Below, one piece after another: positions 11,839 to 22,008 of a DNA stretch of 64,000 nt; position 1 is the first letter of the stretch; each line of letters opens with the position of its first letter. The DNA is taken from contig VWND01000084.1 of the NCBI GenBank assembly GCA_009599575.1, positions 248,001-312,000 on the forward strand, written 5' to 3'. Under the pieces are notes generated by a model. The model worked only from the letters and a program-made list of their open reading frames with translations. It did not search any database and was not told the origin of the DNA. This DNA comes from Blumeriella jaapii (lineage: Eukaryota > Ascomycota > Leotiomycetes > Helotiales > Drepanopezizaceae). A program made the position numbers and the translations under genes.

Positions 11839-13449
11839 TCAGATGGAATCCCGGATCTTGACGAAATCGAGATACCTCGTCAAAGTCCATTTCCGGCACG
11901 CCTTCCCGTAAATGATCATCGGGATCGTCAGCGCTATGAAAAGGAAATCAAGAACGCCCAGTGCAATGAAACAGTCCCTTACTCCGCTGTTCCTCAACCA
12001 CGTGCTTGCCGAAAGCTCAAAGATACAACCAATCGAGTTGTCTATCACGGAGACCCCGACCATGCCCTCCAGCACCATCTCCGGGTAAGCGTCCATCAGG
12101 TAGGACATACTCAGATCGCCGGCACAGCCCCAGCCGAAACCAACAAGGACCAGGCCAGCGTAACAAGGAGGCCACGACCAGCCGGACGCGCTCCCAATGC
12201 CGAAAATGAACATGCCGGCCGGCGAGCACAAGGCGCACGGCAGCATCATCCACAGACGGTCCTCGGCCTCGCAGATGCCGTTCCGGCGCTTCGCCGCCCA
12301 GCAGACAAAGCGATCAGAGAACATGCCGCCCCAGCAGCAACCGAGAACGGCGCCGATGATGCAGGGGATGTTCATCAAGCCCGCCTGAACGATGGAGTAG
12401 GACCAGGGCTTCTCGCGCCAGTTATCCTGCTCGACGGTCATGTAGAAGGCGAGCCAGGCGTCTTGAGCGCCCCATTGTATGCCGGAGTAGATGACAGCAG
12501 GGAAACCGAAGATGCGGAGGTTGTGCCAGAGGCGTGAAGTGTACTGCTTGAAGCCCGTACCTTTGATGTTTGGCGCGAGAGTGATGATCTTGATGCGTTG
12601 CCAGTAGGGTTTCCGCTTGCTGTTTAGAGTGTTGGCTGAACTTATGCCAGAAGGCGGTTTCTCGAGCTCGTCCATGACACCGGCATTTTCGTTGTCAGAG
12701 ACGTCCCCGGTCATCTCGGAAGCACCACCGTAAGCCGCTCGATCAAACATGGTTTCCTCTAGGCCGAAATAGAGCAATATCAGTCCGCAAGCCGAGATGA
12801 TAAAAGACAGCCAGCCTATCCATTGCCAACCCAGTCGCTCAACCACGAAGGACTCAACGAGCGAGCCAAGATACGTCCCAACACTCGTTGTGAGGACGTA
12901 GACGCTTGTCATACTTCCTCGCTGGTGTTCAAAGAAGATCTCGGAGAGCGAGAGCTGGACGTTCGCCTCGGCAGTGCTCCCCGAGGCGCCCACGAAGAGC
13001 TGATATATTATCAAGCTGTAGGGATCTTTGGCGTTCACCATCCAAATTGCGCCGATCAGGCTCCAGGTCATGCCGATCAGATACGGGACTCGCCTTCCAT
13101 ATAAGAAGGCCGCTGGTGAGACGAAGAATGTCCAGTATCCGGTCCCGATGGAGAGAACTACTCCTCCCAAATCCATGGCATCGTAAGGAATCCCATATGC
13201 CTGGTTCATGCCGTCTTGTACCAAGCTAGCACCGTTCGCCGACGCGGTCGCGAAGCCCGTGATGAAGAATAGGAGGATTGCGTGGAAATATTTGCGAGTG
13301 ATTGGCCAGTTCAAAGGGTCATTTGGTGAGTCGGTTGGCTGAGGCTGCAGGACAATCTCGCCATCTCGTTTGAGATATGAACTGTCCACATGGATCTTCT
13401 CCTCGAACAGGCGGACCGTTCCGGGAAATATCTCGACGTCCTCTGCCAT
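11839..13449 (-). CDS. Major facilitator superfamily transporter, HOL1/DHA1-like
   Basis: An intronless ATG frame of 536 residues, normal for fungal MFS drug/cation antiporter-type carriers. A cytosolic N-terminus of about 50 residues ends in LQPQPTDSPNDPLNWP, the hallmark lead-in to TM1 in this fungal group. Hydrophobic segments then follow in a 6+6 pattern: TM1 begins at YFHAILLFFITGF, with YGRRVPYLIGM as the loop 2-3 motif and SGSTAEANVQLSLSEIFFEHQRG as the TM4-TM5 region. A charged central loop of about 75 residues (GDVSDNENAGVMDELEKPPSG and following) separates the halves. Likely a plasma-membrane proton-coupled exporter or importer; substrate unknown. It is divergent from the amine oxidase gene with about 1.37 kb between starts, so shared regulation is possible but not shown. 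Confidence 0.88.
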   Translation of the reverse strand: MAEDVEIFPGTVRLFEEKIHVDSSYLKRDGEIVLQPQPTDSPNDPLNWPITRKYFHAILLFFITGFATASANGASLVQDGMNQAYGIPYDAMDLGGVVLSIGTGYWTFFVSPAAFLYGRRVPYLIGMTWSLIGAIWMVNAKDPYSLIIYQLFVGASGSTAEANVQLSLSEIFFEHQRGSMTSVYVLTTSVGTYLGSLVESFVVERLGWQWIGWLSFIISACGLILLYFGLEETMFDRAAYGGASEMTGDVSDNENAGVMDELEKPPSGISSANTLNSKRKPYWQRIKIITLAPNIKGTGFKQYTSRLWHNLRIFGFPAVIYSGIQWGAQDAWLAFYMTVEQDNWREKPWSYSIVQAGLMNIPCIIGAVLGCCWGGMFSDRFVCWAAKRRNGICEAEDRLWMMLPCALCSPAGMFIFGIGSASGWSWPPCYAGLVLVGFGWGCAGDLSMSYLMDAYPEMVLEGMVGVSVIDNSIGCIFELSASTWLRNSGVRDCFIALGVLDFLFIALTIPMIIYGKACRKWTLTRYLDFVKIRDSI

Positions 13450-14820
13450 TTGGTCCGTCGTGTTTGCTGCAGTTTGTCGTCAACCTGCGGCAATTTGGCT
13501 TCAACCCGCAAGCAGCTTGCCCTCCATCTCACCCGAGCTTTGCGTACCTATTGAGAAAAGAAGAAAGCGACGGTGGCGACCTCAAGAGAGAAGACATCTT
13601 GCTACACTTATTTATACCCACACGCGTTGCCACCTCCAGAAAAGACTGGGGAAAAGCTGCTAAAGTTATTAAACACCGACGCTTACTTGTCGTCTCGAGG
13701 GGCGACATCTGCCCTAGGCTCTTTAGAGTCATTGGCACTGTCTTCCTTCTCCGGGGAGGGACCGAGGAATGAGAAGATCAGGTAGGTAGACACGTAGTCC
13801 TACTGTGTTGGTAGACACGTAGACCTACTGTACGTATGCAATGCCGAACTTCCGTCGGCGGTGAGTATACCGAACTCTAGGTGGAGTGTAGTCCGAGCAT
13901 ATGAGCTGAAGCCATTTCATTCCATCCCATCCCATCTCCATCCATTTCCTGTCCTTCTCTGGGTTCCCTTTCTGCCACGAGTCCTGTGGCAAGCATCAGG
14001 TGTCGTTATTTCGAGATCCCACAGGATGCCGCCGGAGACGGGATAGCGTGAATCAGCACGAGGTCATGCGGACGAAGTGAATAAATAGAAACCACTGATC
14101 CTTTTCAAGATGGCGATGACATAAGGAGTCGAGGCCTTTTTGCTGTTCCTTCAATCTATCCGTTACCAAGAGACTGTGCCACCCCTGGCGAGACTCAGCT
14201 TGTTTAACTTTCAAGCAATAAATTGCCGGGGAGGTACCGGGCTCGACGATTGATCAAAGAGAGATGTGCGATTTGCAAGACTGCAGTCAGAAGATCGCTT
14301 GAGCGTTCGGCCACTCTTTTGAGAAAAAGATTGCGATTTCTCGAACAAGTGATAGACGTCGAACCACAAGCGATCAACAAAACAAGCGACAACAATACAC
14401 TCGCTACGGCAGTTTGTAGTACAAGATCATGTACGATGAGTGTCTATTTCTTCAACGATTCAAACTTTTTCTGGATATGCAACATCGATCAGTGCCAGCT
14501 GAGAAGTTCATTAGATCTCTTACCCATCTGGGGATAGTCATGTCTCTCCCAAACAGGCTTGGCGATGTTGAGGGGACAGTACATATATGTACTGTACTGT
14601 ACTGTTGATGATCATTTGCCCACAACAACAGCTTCTGTCGGGATTCACATCATCGCCGTTCAAGCCAACCACCAAATTCACATTTCTCCTTCGGATCTTG
14701 ATTCTTGATTCTTATCCCGTGAAGTCGAGATCAGCCTCTCAAACACACCTCCAGCTCAGCTCTCACATCGCTGCTACCTAGCCATCACCGCCTCACTACA
14801 TACGCAGATGTTGAGTCAGT
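13450..14820. other. Divergent intergenic region between MFS and amine oxidase genes
   Basis: Contains both promoters. A head-to-tail GTACTGTACTGTACTGT run lies at 14589-14605, about 215 bases before the amine oxidase start, and a pair of related GTAGACACGTAG stretches at about 13785-13825. No further gene was supported. Confidence 0.5.
14589..14605. repeat. GTACTG tandem run in amine oxidase promoter
   Basis: Almost three tandem copies of the 6-mer GTACTG. It belongs to a motif family (GTACTGTAC and palindromic TACTGTACAGTA) that recurs at several intergenic sites in both arms of the window. Confidence 0.7.
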
Positions 14821-16554
14821 ATGTCAACTCTATCCATCTCAGCTCCTGGCTCTTTAAATCAAAACGAAGTAGACCGTCTTCGCGGTCAACACGGAGTAAT
14901 TGTCGGGGCACAGATGCCCAGCAATCCCCGTGCCAGCAAAGCATCGCCTGCCAGCATTCTCAAACCTGAGCGGCCAGCCATCCTTACTTCCGGGAGGACA
15001 GCCGCCACCGGGTCCCCCAAGAAACAGCACGTCGTCGTTGTCGGCGCCGGTGTCTCTGGCCTGCGCGCAGCTTCTGTTCTGCAGCGCCATGGGGTCGCGG
15101 TGACGGTTCTCGAAGGACGGCCGGACCGCATTGGCGGACGCATCCTGACGGTCCGCGAAGAGGGCAAGGCCGCGAAAGACATTGGTAAATATACCTAGAC
15201 CAGGAGGGCAATATATCTTCGATTGTGGGTGGTTGAGCCTCGCTCGACCACACAATGTGGGTTGTTTATCCTCTTCCCGGCAAGATTATGCTGACGCCCC
15301 CGTCCCAGGCGCCGCGTGGATGCACGAAACATCCCAGAACAAGCTGGTCCAGCTGATCCAGAAGCTCGGTCTCGAGTACTACTACGACGACGGCACGCCG
15401 CTGTACTACACTCGCGACGGGAGGGCCGGAGCCCAGTTCAAGGCGAAGAAGGTGGCAGACGAGTTTGCCGACTATGTCCAGTGGTTCTATGCGGCGAATC
15501 CCGAGGCGGAGGATCGCTCGGTCAAGGAGTTCGTCGACGAGTTTGTTGAGAAACATCCTCTGATCACGGCCTCGGAGCGGAAGTGGGCGCCGCAGGCCAC
15601 GCGCGGAGTCGAGCTCTGGATTGGAACATCCATCGAGCAGGCCTCGTCCAAGCATCTGAGCTACTTCATGACGGAGCGGAATCTGTACATGAAAGGTGGC
15701 TACGACAAGATCGTGAACTGGACCGCCGAGCCTCTCCTCAAGGACCCGAACACCATTCGCTTAGGCGAGAACGTCCAAAACATCGCTTGGGGCACGACGA
15801 ACGGATCCGTGACAGTCCACTCCGAGAAGCAGAGCGGCGAGATCAGCACCTGGACCGCGGATGCCGTGCTCGTGACTGTCCCCCTGGGCTGTCTTCAGCG
15901 CAACGCCATCTCCTTCTCGCCGCCCGTGCCGGCCTCGATCCAAGCCGGCATCGAGGCCCTCTCGTACGGCGCCCTCGGCAAGGTCTTTGTCGAGTTCTCG
16001 GAGGTCTTCTGGCCCCAGGACAACGACCAGTTCATCTACTACCCGACGCCCCTGGCCCCCGGTGCCTCGATCGACGAGTCCTCGATCCTCTCCTACGCCA
16101 CCGTGACCTCGAACCTGTGGATCATGTCCGGCACGAAGGGCCTCTGCATCCAGGTCGCCGAGCCCCTGACCCAGCGCATCGAGGCCATGGCCGACGACGC
16201 CGCCGTGCTCTTCGCTTCTTCGAGCCGCTGTTCCGGCTGATGCGCACCGAGCCGTACAAAGACCTGCCGGACCTGGCGAGCATCGAGACGACGCACTGGA
16301 CCACGGACGCCTTTGCCGGCTTCGGCAGCTACAGCGTCGAGAAGACCGGCGACGACGCCTCGCTGCTCGTCGACGCCTTGCACGAGCATCGCCGCAGCCG
16401 GCTGCAGTTTGCGGGCGAGCACTGCATCCAGACGGGCAGCGGCTGTGTGCACGGTGCCTTCGAAACGGGCGAGATCGCGGCGAGGAACCTCCTGGGCGTC
16501 TTGGGCAAGGAGTGGGATGGTTTGGATACTACGGCCAGGAGCGTCTCTCCTTGA
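14821..16554 (+). CDS. Flavin-containing amine oxidase, one intron, apparent one-base frameshift
   Basis: Exon 1 is 14821-15184. The intron is 15185-15308 (GTAAAT donor, TGCTGAC branch, CCCAG acceptor). Exon 2 runs from 15309. The splice joins KAAKDI to GAAWMHE, the conserved segment after the FAD-binding GGRI motif. Residues 70-108 hold the dinucleotide fold (GAGVSG at 75-80, then RIGGRI). The end holds the family's C-terminal FAD motif (FAGEHCIQTGSGCVHGAFE). This fits the monoamine/polyamine oxidase family: oxidative deamination using FAD with release of H2O2. At about 16,211-16,217 the frame must slip: exon 2's frame ends at a TGA (16238-16240) while the next frame continues FFEPLFRLM through to 16554. 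Coding length is 1610 nt, one base short of 537 codons, consistent with one missing base (sequencing error or real mutation). If real, the protein loses its C-terminal FAD contacts. Confidence 0.82.
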
Positions 16555-16987
16555 AATGGGCGAGTGCGTGACAGGAACGCCATTTCCATTTCGCTCTTTT
16601 GCTGTTTTGTCCAGTCCTAATAGCCTTCCGCTCGTTGAAGAAATCGTAGAGTAATCGTTGTTGATTCCCGCGCGCCCACGTTCCGTGACCTCGCCATCGA
16701 CGTTGTCGTCGTTTCTCCATCTGCCTCTTCAGGGCGTCTTGTACATGCCATGCCGTCTTCGAATAGAGCCCCAAGGGAGGACTATCGTAGCATGCTATGT
16801 GTGGGTTATCAAAGATTCTTAGATCATCCCAACCGGTGTATACCGATCCATTTGCCTGCATCCCTGTATCCAACACCCCACCGAACTTGACTTTGAAACT
16901 TGCACTCCGTCCCATCTGATAGCCGTGAGACAAAAACACGAGTAGGTAGGTGTACATTCGCTCCACGCGGTATTGCATTGCTCGTTT
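16555..16987. other. Short convergent intergenic region
   Basis: 433 bases between the 3' ends of the amine oxidase (plus) and GT90 (minus) genes, presumably both 3' UTRs. No terminator-like or repeat structure stands out. Confidence 0.6.
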
Positions 16988-19017
16988 CTATGTACCTCCG
17001 TCCTCCCTCGTGCCCTTCTCCGCAACCTCGATCCATCCCAGTACATCCCTATTAACGTCCATGACTCTCGCGTACTCCAGTAGCAATCTATACATGTAGA
17101 TACGCATATCTTCCTCGCGAAGTACTTTCTGCGCCCACTCCCTCCCATCTGCGCCAATCTTCTGCGCCAGCTGATCCCCCCCGGGCCTTACCGTCTTGGA
17201 TCGCTGTGTGTGGTCGTTCCTCTCCTCGCCATCGAGGATCTCCCGGTGGAAGGCGTCCTCGGTGCCGGCGCCAACGAAGAATTCCATGATGCCATACAGG
17301 TCCATAAAGCGATTGTCCACAGGCACAAAGTGCTTCCAGGCCATGAGGCGGCTGTCGTGCCACTCTTTGAAGAGGGTAGCTTTCAGCGGTACGCTGAACG
17401 AGTAAAGAAAGTCGCGGTAGCGTCCCGAAAAGGAGTTGCCATCCACGTCGGGCAGGTACTTGTGCGCGTACTGGCCGTGCAAGTTGATGCTCTCCTTGGG
17501 CTTGAACAGGTAGTCTGTGTAGGCGCACTGGCCGATGAAAGGCTCATCCTGTGGTCTGGGGAAGCAGGCGAGGTCATTGAAGGCGACATCGGTGAAGGCG
17601 TTGAGCCATTTGCCCATCGCCCGAGCGCGCTCATCCGGGTGAGGAGAGCGGAAGGCAGAAAGGTTGTACGATTCCAGTGGCAAGGTGGCAATGTCTATGA
17701 ATTCGGACGAATTTGGCATGAGTAGTGCCTGAGTGCCGTTGAGCATGGACACAAGCCTGTGTCGGTGGAAGCCCTTCCAGTTGTCAAACTTGTTACGGCC
17801 GCCTGATGCGAGACCTCGCCAGACGGCGGTGGAGGTCTTCTCGCTCCAGGGAACCACGGCCTCGTTGGAGGAGGTGAAGCGCTCGTCGCCCTTGTAATAC
17901 ATGGTTGGAGGAATCAATATCTCCGATCCCTCGGCCAGCTTGCTACCCCCAAACAAAGGGAACAACCTGTCGGTGGTAGAGATGCTGATGCTTTCGATGA
18001 AAAAGCCGTGCAGACCTTGGAGATCTGGTTGGTGACACAATGACATGGAGCGTGTGTAATTGGAAACAAAGCCTTGGTACGTATGCGGTCCGGTATGCAC
18101 CAGGGTCATATTCGGAGGATGCGAAAAGTTGGTTTGAATAGGATATGTTCGCGCAGGGCTATCTGGGGGGCAAGGAGCCGCAACTCGAGGCCAGATGGGG
18201 CTGGTGCTATTCCAGGTGAAATCCGGGATGACTTCAGTCGCAGCGTCGTGTTTGACGAGTGCTAAATGCCCATTCCATTAGCACCTCTCACACGCCAGCA
18301 TTCCTTTTATATGCACTCACCCGAGAATTGATCGACCAAGAGATGCTCTTCCACGACCTTTCTCCCACTCCTTTCCATGTCGACGTATCCGCTCATCTTC
18401 TCCCACGGCACCCACATCCTCGGCTCGTCCATGGTGTTCATGGCGAGATCTATGTCCGGCAGCCCTTGCGCCACGGTCTGGATCAGCTCCTCCCAGATGG
18501 GCATCCAGAAATGATCTGTCAGATGGCTGACATTGCCGCCCCTGATCCTTATCTGCGAAGCTTGTCTTCTCACATCACGCAGCATGTCCTCGGGTCTCAA
18601 CGCCCACAGCGGGTTCAGATCATGGTAGATCTGGTCCCAGAAATCCTCCACGATAATTCCGTTGTGGTCCCTCGCGTACTGCCACCACCGATCGAAGCCC
18701 GGCGGCGGCTGTCGTCCTCTGCGCTCGCGATACTGCTGGGCCGCGGCCGCCAGATCGAACGTTTCTTTGGCGAGCACCTCCTCAAACTCGCGCTCTGCGC
18801 GTCCTACCAGCTCGAGAATCGGATGCTCATCCTCGGCCTGGGTCGGCAGCGCGGTCTCGGCGTGAGACACATTGCTGTCGGCGCTCGGCCACCACGTCGG
18901 CACGTGGATAGAGGGCATAGACACATCCTCGCGGGCATAGAGGTAGAAGGAGAGGACTATGAAGGAGAGGACGCAGGCCACATAGGGCAAAGGCCTCGGG
19001 ATGCGCGTGTTGGACAT
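16988..19017 (-). CDS. Glycosyltransferase family 90 (CAP10-like), type II membrane protein
   Basis: Two exons on the minus strand: 19017-18321 and 18261-16988, giving 656 residues. The intron (18320-18262, 59 nt) has a GTGAGT donor, a TGCTAAT branch and a TTTAG acceptor, and joins in frame at ...DQFS + A. A hydrophobic segment at residues about 12-27 (YVACVLSFIVLSFYLY) after a short basic N-terminus predicts a type II Golgi anchor. The stem contains DRWWQYARDHNGIIVEDFWDQI, typical of fungal GT90 proteins. The catalytic CAP10 region holds YYKGDERF, VWRGLASGG (W at residue 380), the KYLPDVDGNSFSGR segment and a late SRLMAWKHFVPVD. Known members act in xylosyl or other glycan transfer to capsule, wall or glycolipids. 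Donor and acceptor here are unknown. Confidence 0.88.
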
Positions 19018-19310
19018 GACAGGTCGAGCGCGAGAGTCGACATCACTCCAGGCAACGCAGAAGCAGGAAAGGAGACCGGGCGAGATTTGGTGGGAGAGTG
19101 GACGTTGAAGAGCGACGACGCAGAGATGTAAATAACCTCATTTTTTTTGAGCTTGAGATTCGGGGAGCGGAAGATCAATGACGAGGATCATTTCGACTCG
19201 TGCGACCACTCTGGGACAGTGCTAGGGGGAATAGGGGGGGTGTGGCAATATCCGCAAGCAGCTTCACGGCGCGGTTTGCGAACTGCTCAGCCAATCATGG
19301 GATGCATTTA

Positions 19311-19450
19311 TACATCCACGCACATCTATTTAGAAGTATCTATACACACAGCATGTACAGTACACAATAGATACAGTACATACAATGATACATCCACGCA
19401 CATATATCTAGAAGTATTTTTACAGCATGTATATATATACACAGTACCTA
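19311..19450 (+). repeat. Imperfect direct duplication, 78-bp offset
   Basis: Two copies begin with the same TACATCCACGCACAT at 19311 and 19389, then share a TAGAAGTAT core and an AGCATGTA block before diverging. Both copies contain or abut a GTACAGTAC-like element. No coding capacity is seen. Confidence 0.6.
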
Positions 19451-19493
19451 CAATACATACAATTGACGACGGGCTGACCGATACAGTACCGAC

Positions 19494-19510
19494 GGTACTG
19501 TACAGTACTG
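19494..19510. repeat. GTACTGTACAGTAC palindromic motif
   Basis: The core TACTGTACAGTA is its own reverse complement. Related sites in this interval lie at 19789-19804 and 19934-19947, the last one a near-exact repeat of this one. Confidence 0.7.
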
Positions 19511-20239
19511 TGAGATGCCGAGAAAGTCAATTGCAGTAGTTTCGCCATAACCATCATACCTTACTTGGGTTTCTTGTTCCGCCCAACATTGCATTCATCT
19601 CATTTCCGCTCGTCACGCCCATCCTCGCCGTCCAGTCATTCATTCGTTCATTCCTCACTCGTACAGAATGCATCTTCTCAGCCCAAATAGAAGAAGAGGT
19701 GCTTCCCTCTGCCGAGGTCCACGCTCAAACCCGCACAAAATGCCCAACGCCAGTTCACCAGAAGCATCTATCCAGCGTGTATCAGTCAGTACTGTACTGT
19801 ACAGCACAGAACCCTCTACCTCGTCCTCTTCTTCCTCACGGCCTCGTCCACCCCCACCCTCCTCATCCCCATATGTTTTCCGTCTGCCCAGATCCGTCGG
19901 CGCGTACCTGCTGCGCGACTTGAGGTGACCAGTGGTACTGTACAGTATCATGCCGGCCCGGCCGAATGCCTCTGCTCCAAACCCCTTCCTAGGCGGCTTC
20001 TAGGACCAGCAGAGATCCGAAGTCACGTCTCACAATCGAAGGGCTGTGTGATGCCGGCCGAGCAAGCTCGTTCTCGTGAAGTGCTCATCAGCCGGAGAGA
20101 GAGTAGAGACGACCCCAGATACACCACTCCACGAAGCGAGAACTACACATCCCCGCCCCAACCGGGCGAAACCGAACTCTCTTCTCCTCCAACCACCGGT
20201 GGCCAGCCATATCTCGCACTAGCGAAGCATAGAAGATGC

Positions 20240-20244
20240 ACTCC
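20240..20244 (+). repeat. Target-site duplication ACTCC, left copy (outer element E1)
   Basis: ACTCC immediately precedes the TG start of the left E1 LTR. The same five bases follow the CA end of the right E1 LTR at 52931-52935. A 5-bp duplication is normal for Ty3/gypsy integration. Confidence 0.85.
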
Positions 20245-20446
20245 TGTTACACAATTACGGGTATATATAAAACATCCTAAGAATATACAGGAATAACTAT
20301 GATAACGACATGACTACAAGTTATTACCGTTATTATTTATAATCAGAAGGCTCGCACCTTCCATAGTATTAAAATATTCATATTATATAAACAGCTTTTA
20401 CGACACAAATAATAAATCATTTTTGATTTTACTTTTCTTTATTACA
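20245..20446 (+). repeat. E1 5' LTR
   Basis: 202 bp, starting TGTTACACAATTACGGG and ending TTATTACA (RIP-altered from CTGTTACA). A TATA-box-like GTATATATAAA lies 16 bases from the start. Aligned by eye with the right LTR it shows about 28 differences and no gaps, all transitions. Its left half keeps its C and G bases; its right half is AT-converted. Confidence 0.88.
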
Positions 20447-20655
20447 AATAGTAGCAATTTTTAATTAGTAAGGCTTTCAGAATTAACCTTGCCGACTTTA
20501 TATTTCAATTCCAATCTCAATCTTAATTTTAATTCGTTAATCTGCGAAAAACAGATTATAACGACGGAATTACCAAAATCTTTTATTATATTTGCTTATT
20601 AACTTTTTGCTTTCAGAAACTTTTTTCTACGACACGCAGAAAAAACGGTAATAAT
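20447..20655 (+). other. E1 leader fragment between its 5' LTR and the E2 insertion
   Basis: 209 bases of E1. Two bases after the LTR comes TAGTAGCAATTTTTAA, a plausible RIP-altered tRNA primer-binding site (TGGTAGCAA... before mutation). The E2 target site ATAAT occupies 20651-20655. Which tRNA would prime cannot be told. Confidence 0.5.
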
Positions 20656-21068
20656 TGTAAGGATTGAAAGGCAGGGAAACACTAGTTCAGACAATAAAGC
20701 TTAGATAGGGTTGGGTTGATAGTCAGACTGATTTCTATTTTCTACATTTCTAATAAAAAGCGTGTATAAGTACAAAAGGAGGGGTGGAGCCCTCGAAAAA
20801 AGTATTTCCCAGAAAACCAGGCGAATTTTATTTAATATGCTTTTCCAGCTTTTATCCCGACTTTTTTTCATTTTTTTTAATATAATTTTAATAATTGATT
20901 TTTTAGCAATTATTTTCATAAAATGTTTTATTTAAATATTATTTTCAGCCTTTATAATACTATCCGGCCCCTACGGTCTATCCGCAAAAAGTGCTATTCG
21001 AAAATTAATAAAAAGCAAAAAATCTTAGCGAATTATTTAATTTATATACGTAATATTAGTTTTTGATA
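20656..21068 (-). repeat. E2 LTR, left copy (3' LTR of the minus-strand element)
   Basis: Starts TGTAAGGATTGAAAGGC and ends GTTTTTGATA. The right copy reads TATAAAAATTAAAAAGC at its start and GGTTCCTGACA at its end. Same length (413 bp), transition differences. The outer (left) part is unmutated, the inner part mutated. Confidence 0.87.
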
Positions 21069-21678
21069 TTATTTTTTTTTTTAAACCTTTGGTTTTTAAA
21101 AGCGATTGATTTTTTTATGCGTATGCTTCCGTGTATAACGTGCGTTACGCTTTCGAAATAACGTACGGTTTTTTCCGCTTTTAATCGTGAATTATAACTG
21201 TTTTTTCCGCTTTCGGTCGTAAATTATAGTTGTTCTGCTGTTTTGTTTTTTTTATTTTCGATAGCGCTTCGCATTTTCGTTGAAAAAACCTTTTTTTTTA
21301 AAATAGCCGTTATTTTCCTGCTTAATTTTTTTTTCTTTTTTTTTATTTTTATTTTTTCGTTAGCTTTTTTTTATTTTAATTAATTGCTTTTCGCCGCGTT
21401 TGCCGCGAATTTTCAAAATGCTTTTGATTTTTATTTGCTTTCGGTGCGCCCGTTTAATTTTACGCAAAAGCATTATAGCGGACTTTTTGCTTTTTTGCGT
21501 TTTCGAACTTTCTAGCGTAAAATGCAACCGTTGCAAAATTTCGCATATTTAATATTTTTCTGTAAATTTTTTAAACTTTTACTCGAATTCGCTTTTAATT
21601 AGCTATAAATTCCTGCCGTACGCGCTATCGAAGCGCAAACTTTTTTCGCGGATTTTAACGATTTTATAAATCGTTTCG

Positions 21679-22008
21679 ATGCTGCCACCGCCGCTGCGTT
21701 TTTTTTTTTTTTTTGCTGCCGAAGCCAAAGCTTTTGCTAAAACTTTTATCGATCTTATTATTTACGACGCTTATATAAATCGTTTAAAAAGAAATAACGC
21801 TTCGGCTTTTATAATAATCGAAGATCGTGCGAATCGCGCCGCGGTTCGGGCTGCCGCTGCCGCTGCTGCTGCTGCGTTCGTTTTTGCCGGTTTGGCGGCT
21901 GCTATTGTTTTAAAAGCTTTGGCTGCGCCGGCCTTTTTATTTAACGACGCTAATATAAAACGTATTTTCCGACGTTTCGAAAACGTCGCTCGAACCTATT
22001 TTAATTAA
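21679..22008 (+). pseudogene. Ala-rich open frame, antisense to E2, between integrase remnant and 3' LTR
   Basis: An ATG frame of 109 codons that stays open despite surrounding RIP. It encodes an Ala-rich segment (run of nine Ala), with local GCN repeats around 21850-21880 and higher GC than its surroundings. The codon just before the ATG is TAA and may derive from CAA, so the frame may once have extended further upstream. It lies on the strand opposite to E2's pol. It could be the relic of an antisense ORF, a captured host fragment, or chance in a low-complexity patch. Confidence 0.35.

Larger units (their letters stand above)
19018..20239. other. Intergenic DNA upstream of GT90 and left flank of the RIP block
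   Basis: Holds the GT90 promoter, a short direct duplication (19311-19450) and several GTACTGTAC-type motifs (about 19354, 19494, 19789, 19934). Composition is ordinary up to the target-site duplication at 20240-20244, then drops abruptly to very AT-rich. No gene supported. Confidence 0.6.

Noticed and set aside
11839..19017. A secondary-metabolite cluster (MFS, amine oxidase, GT90)
   Set aside because: No backbone synthase or pathway regulator is present. Adjacency alone is not enough.
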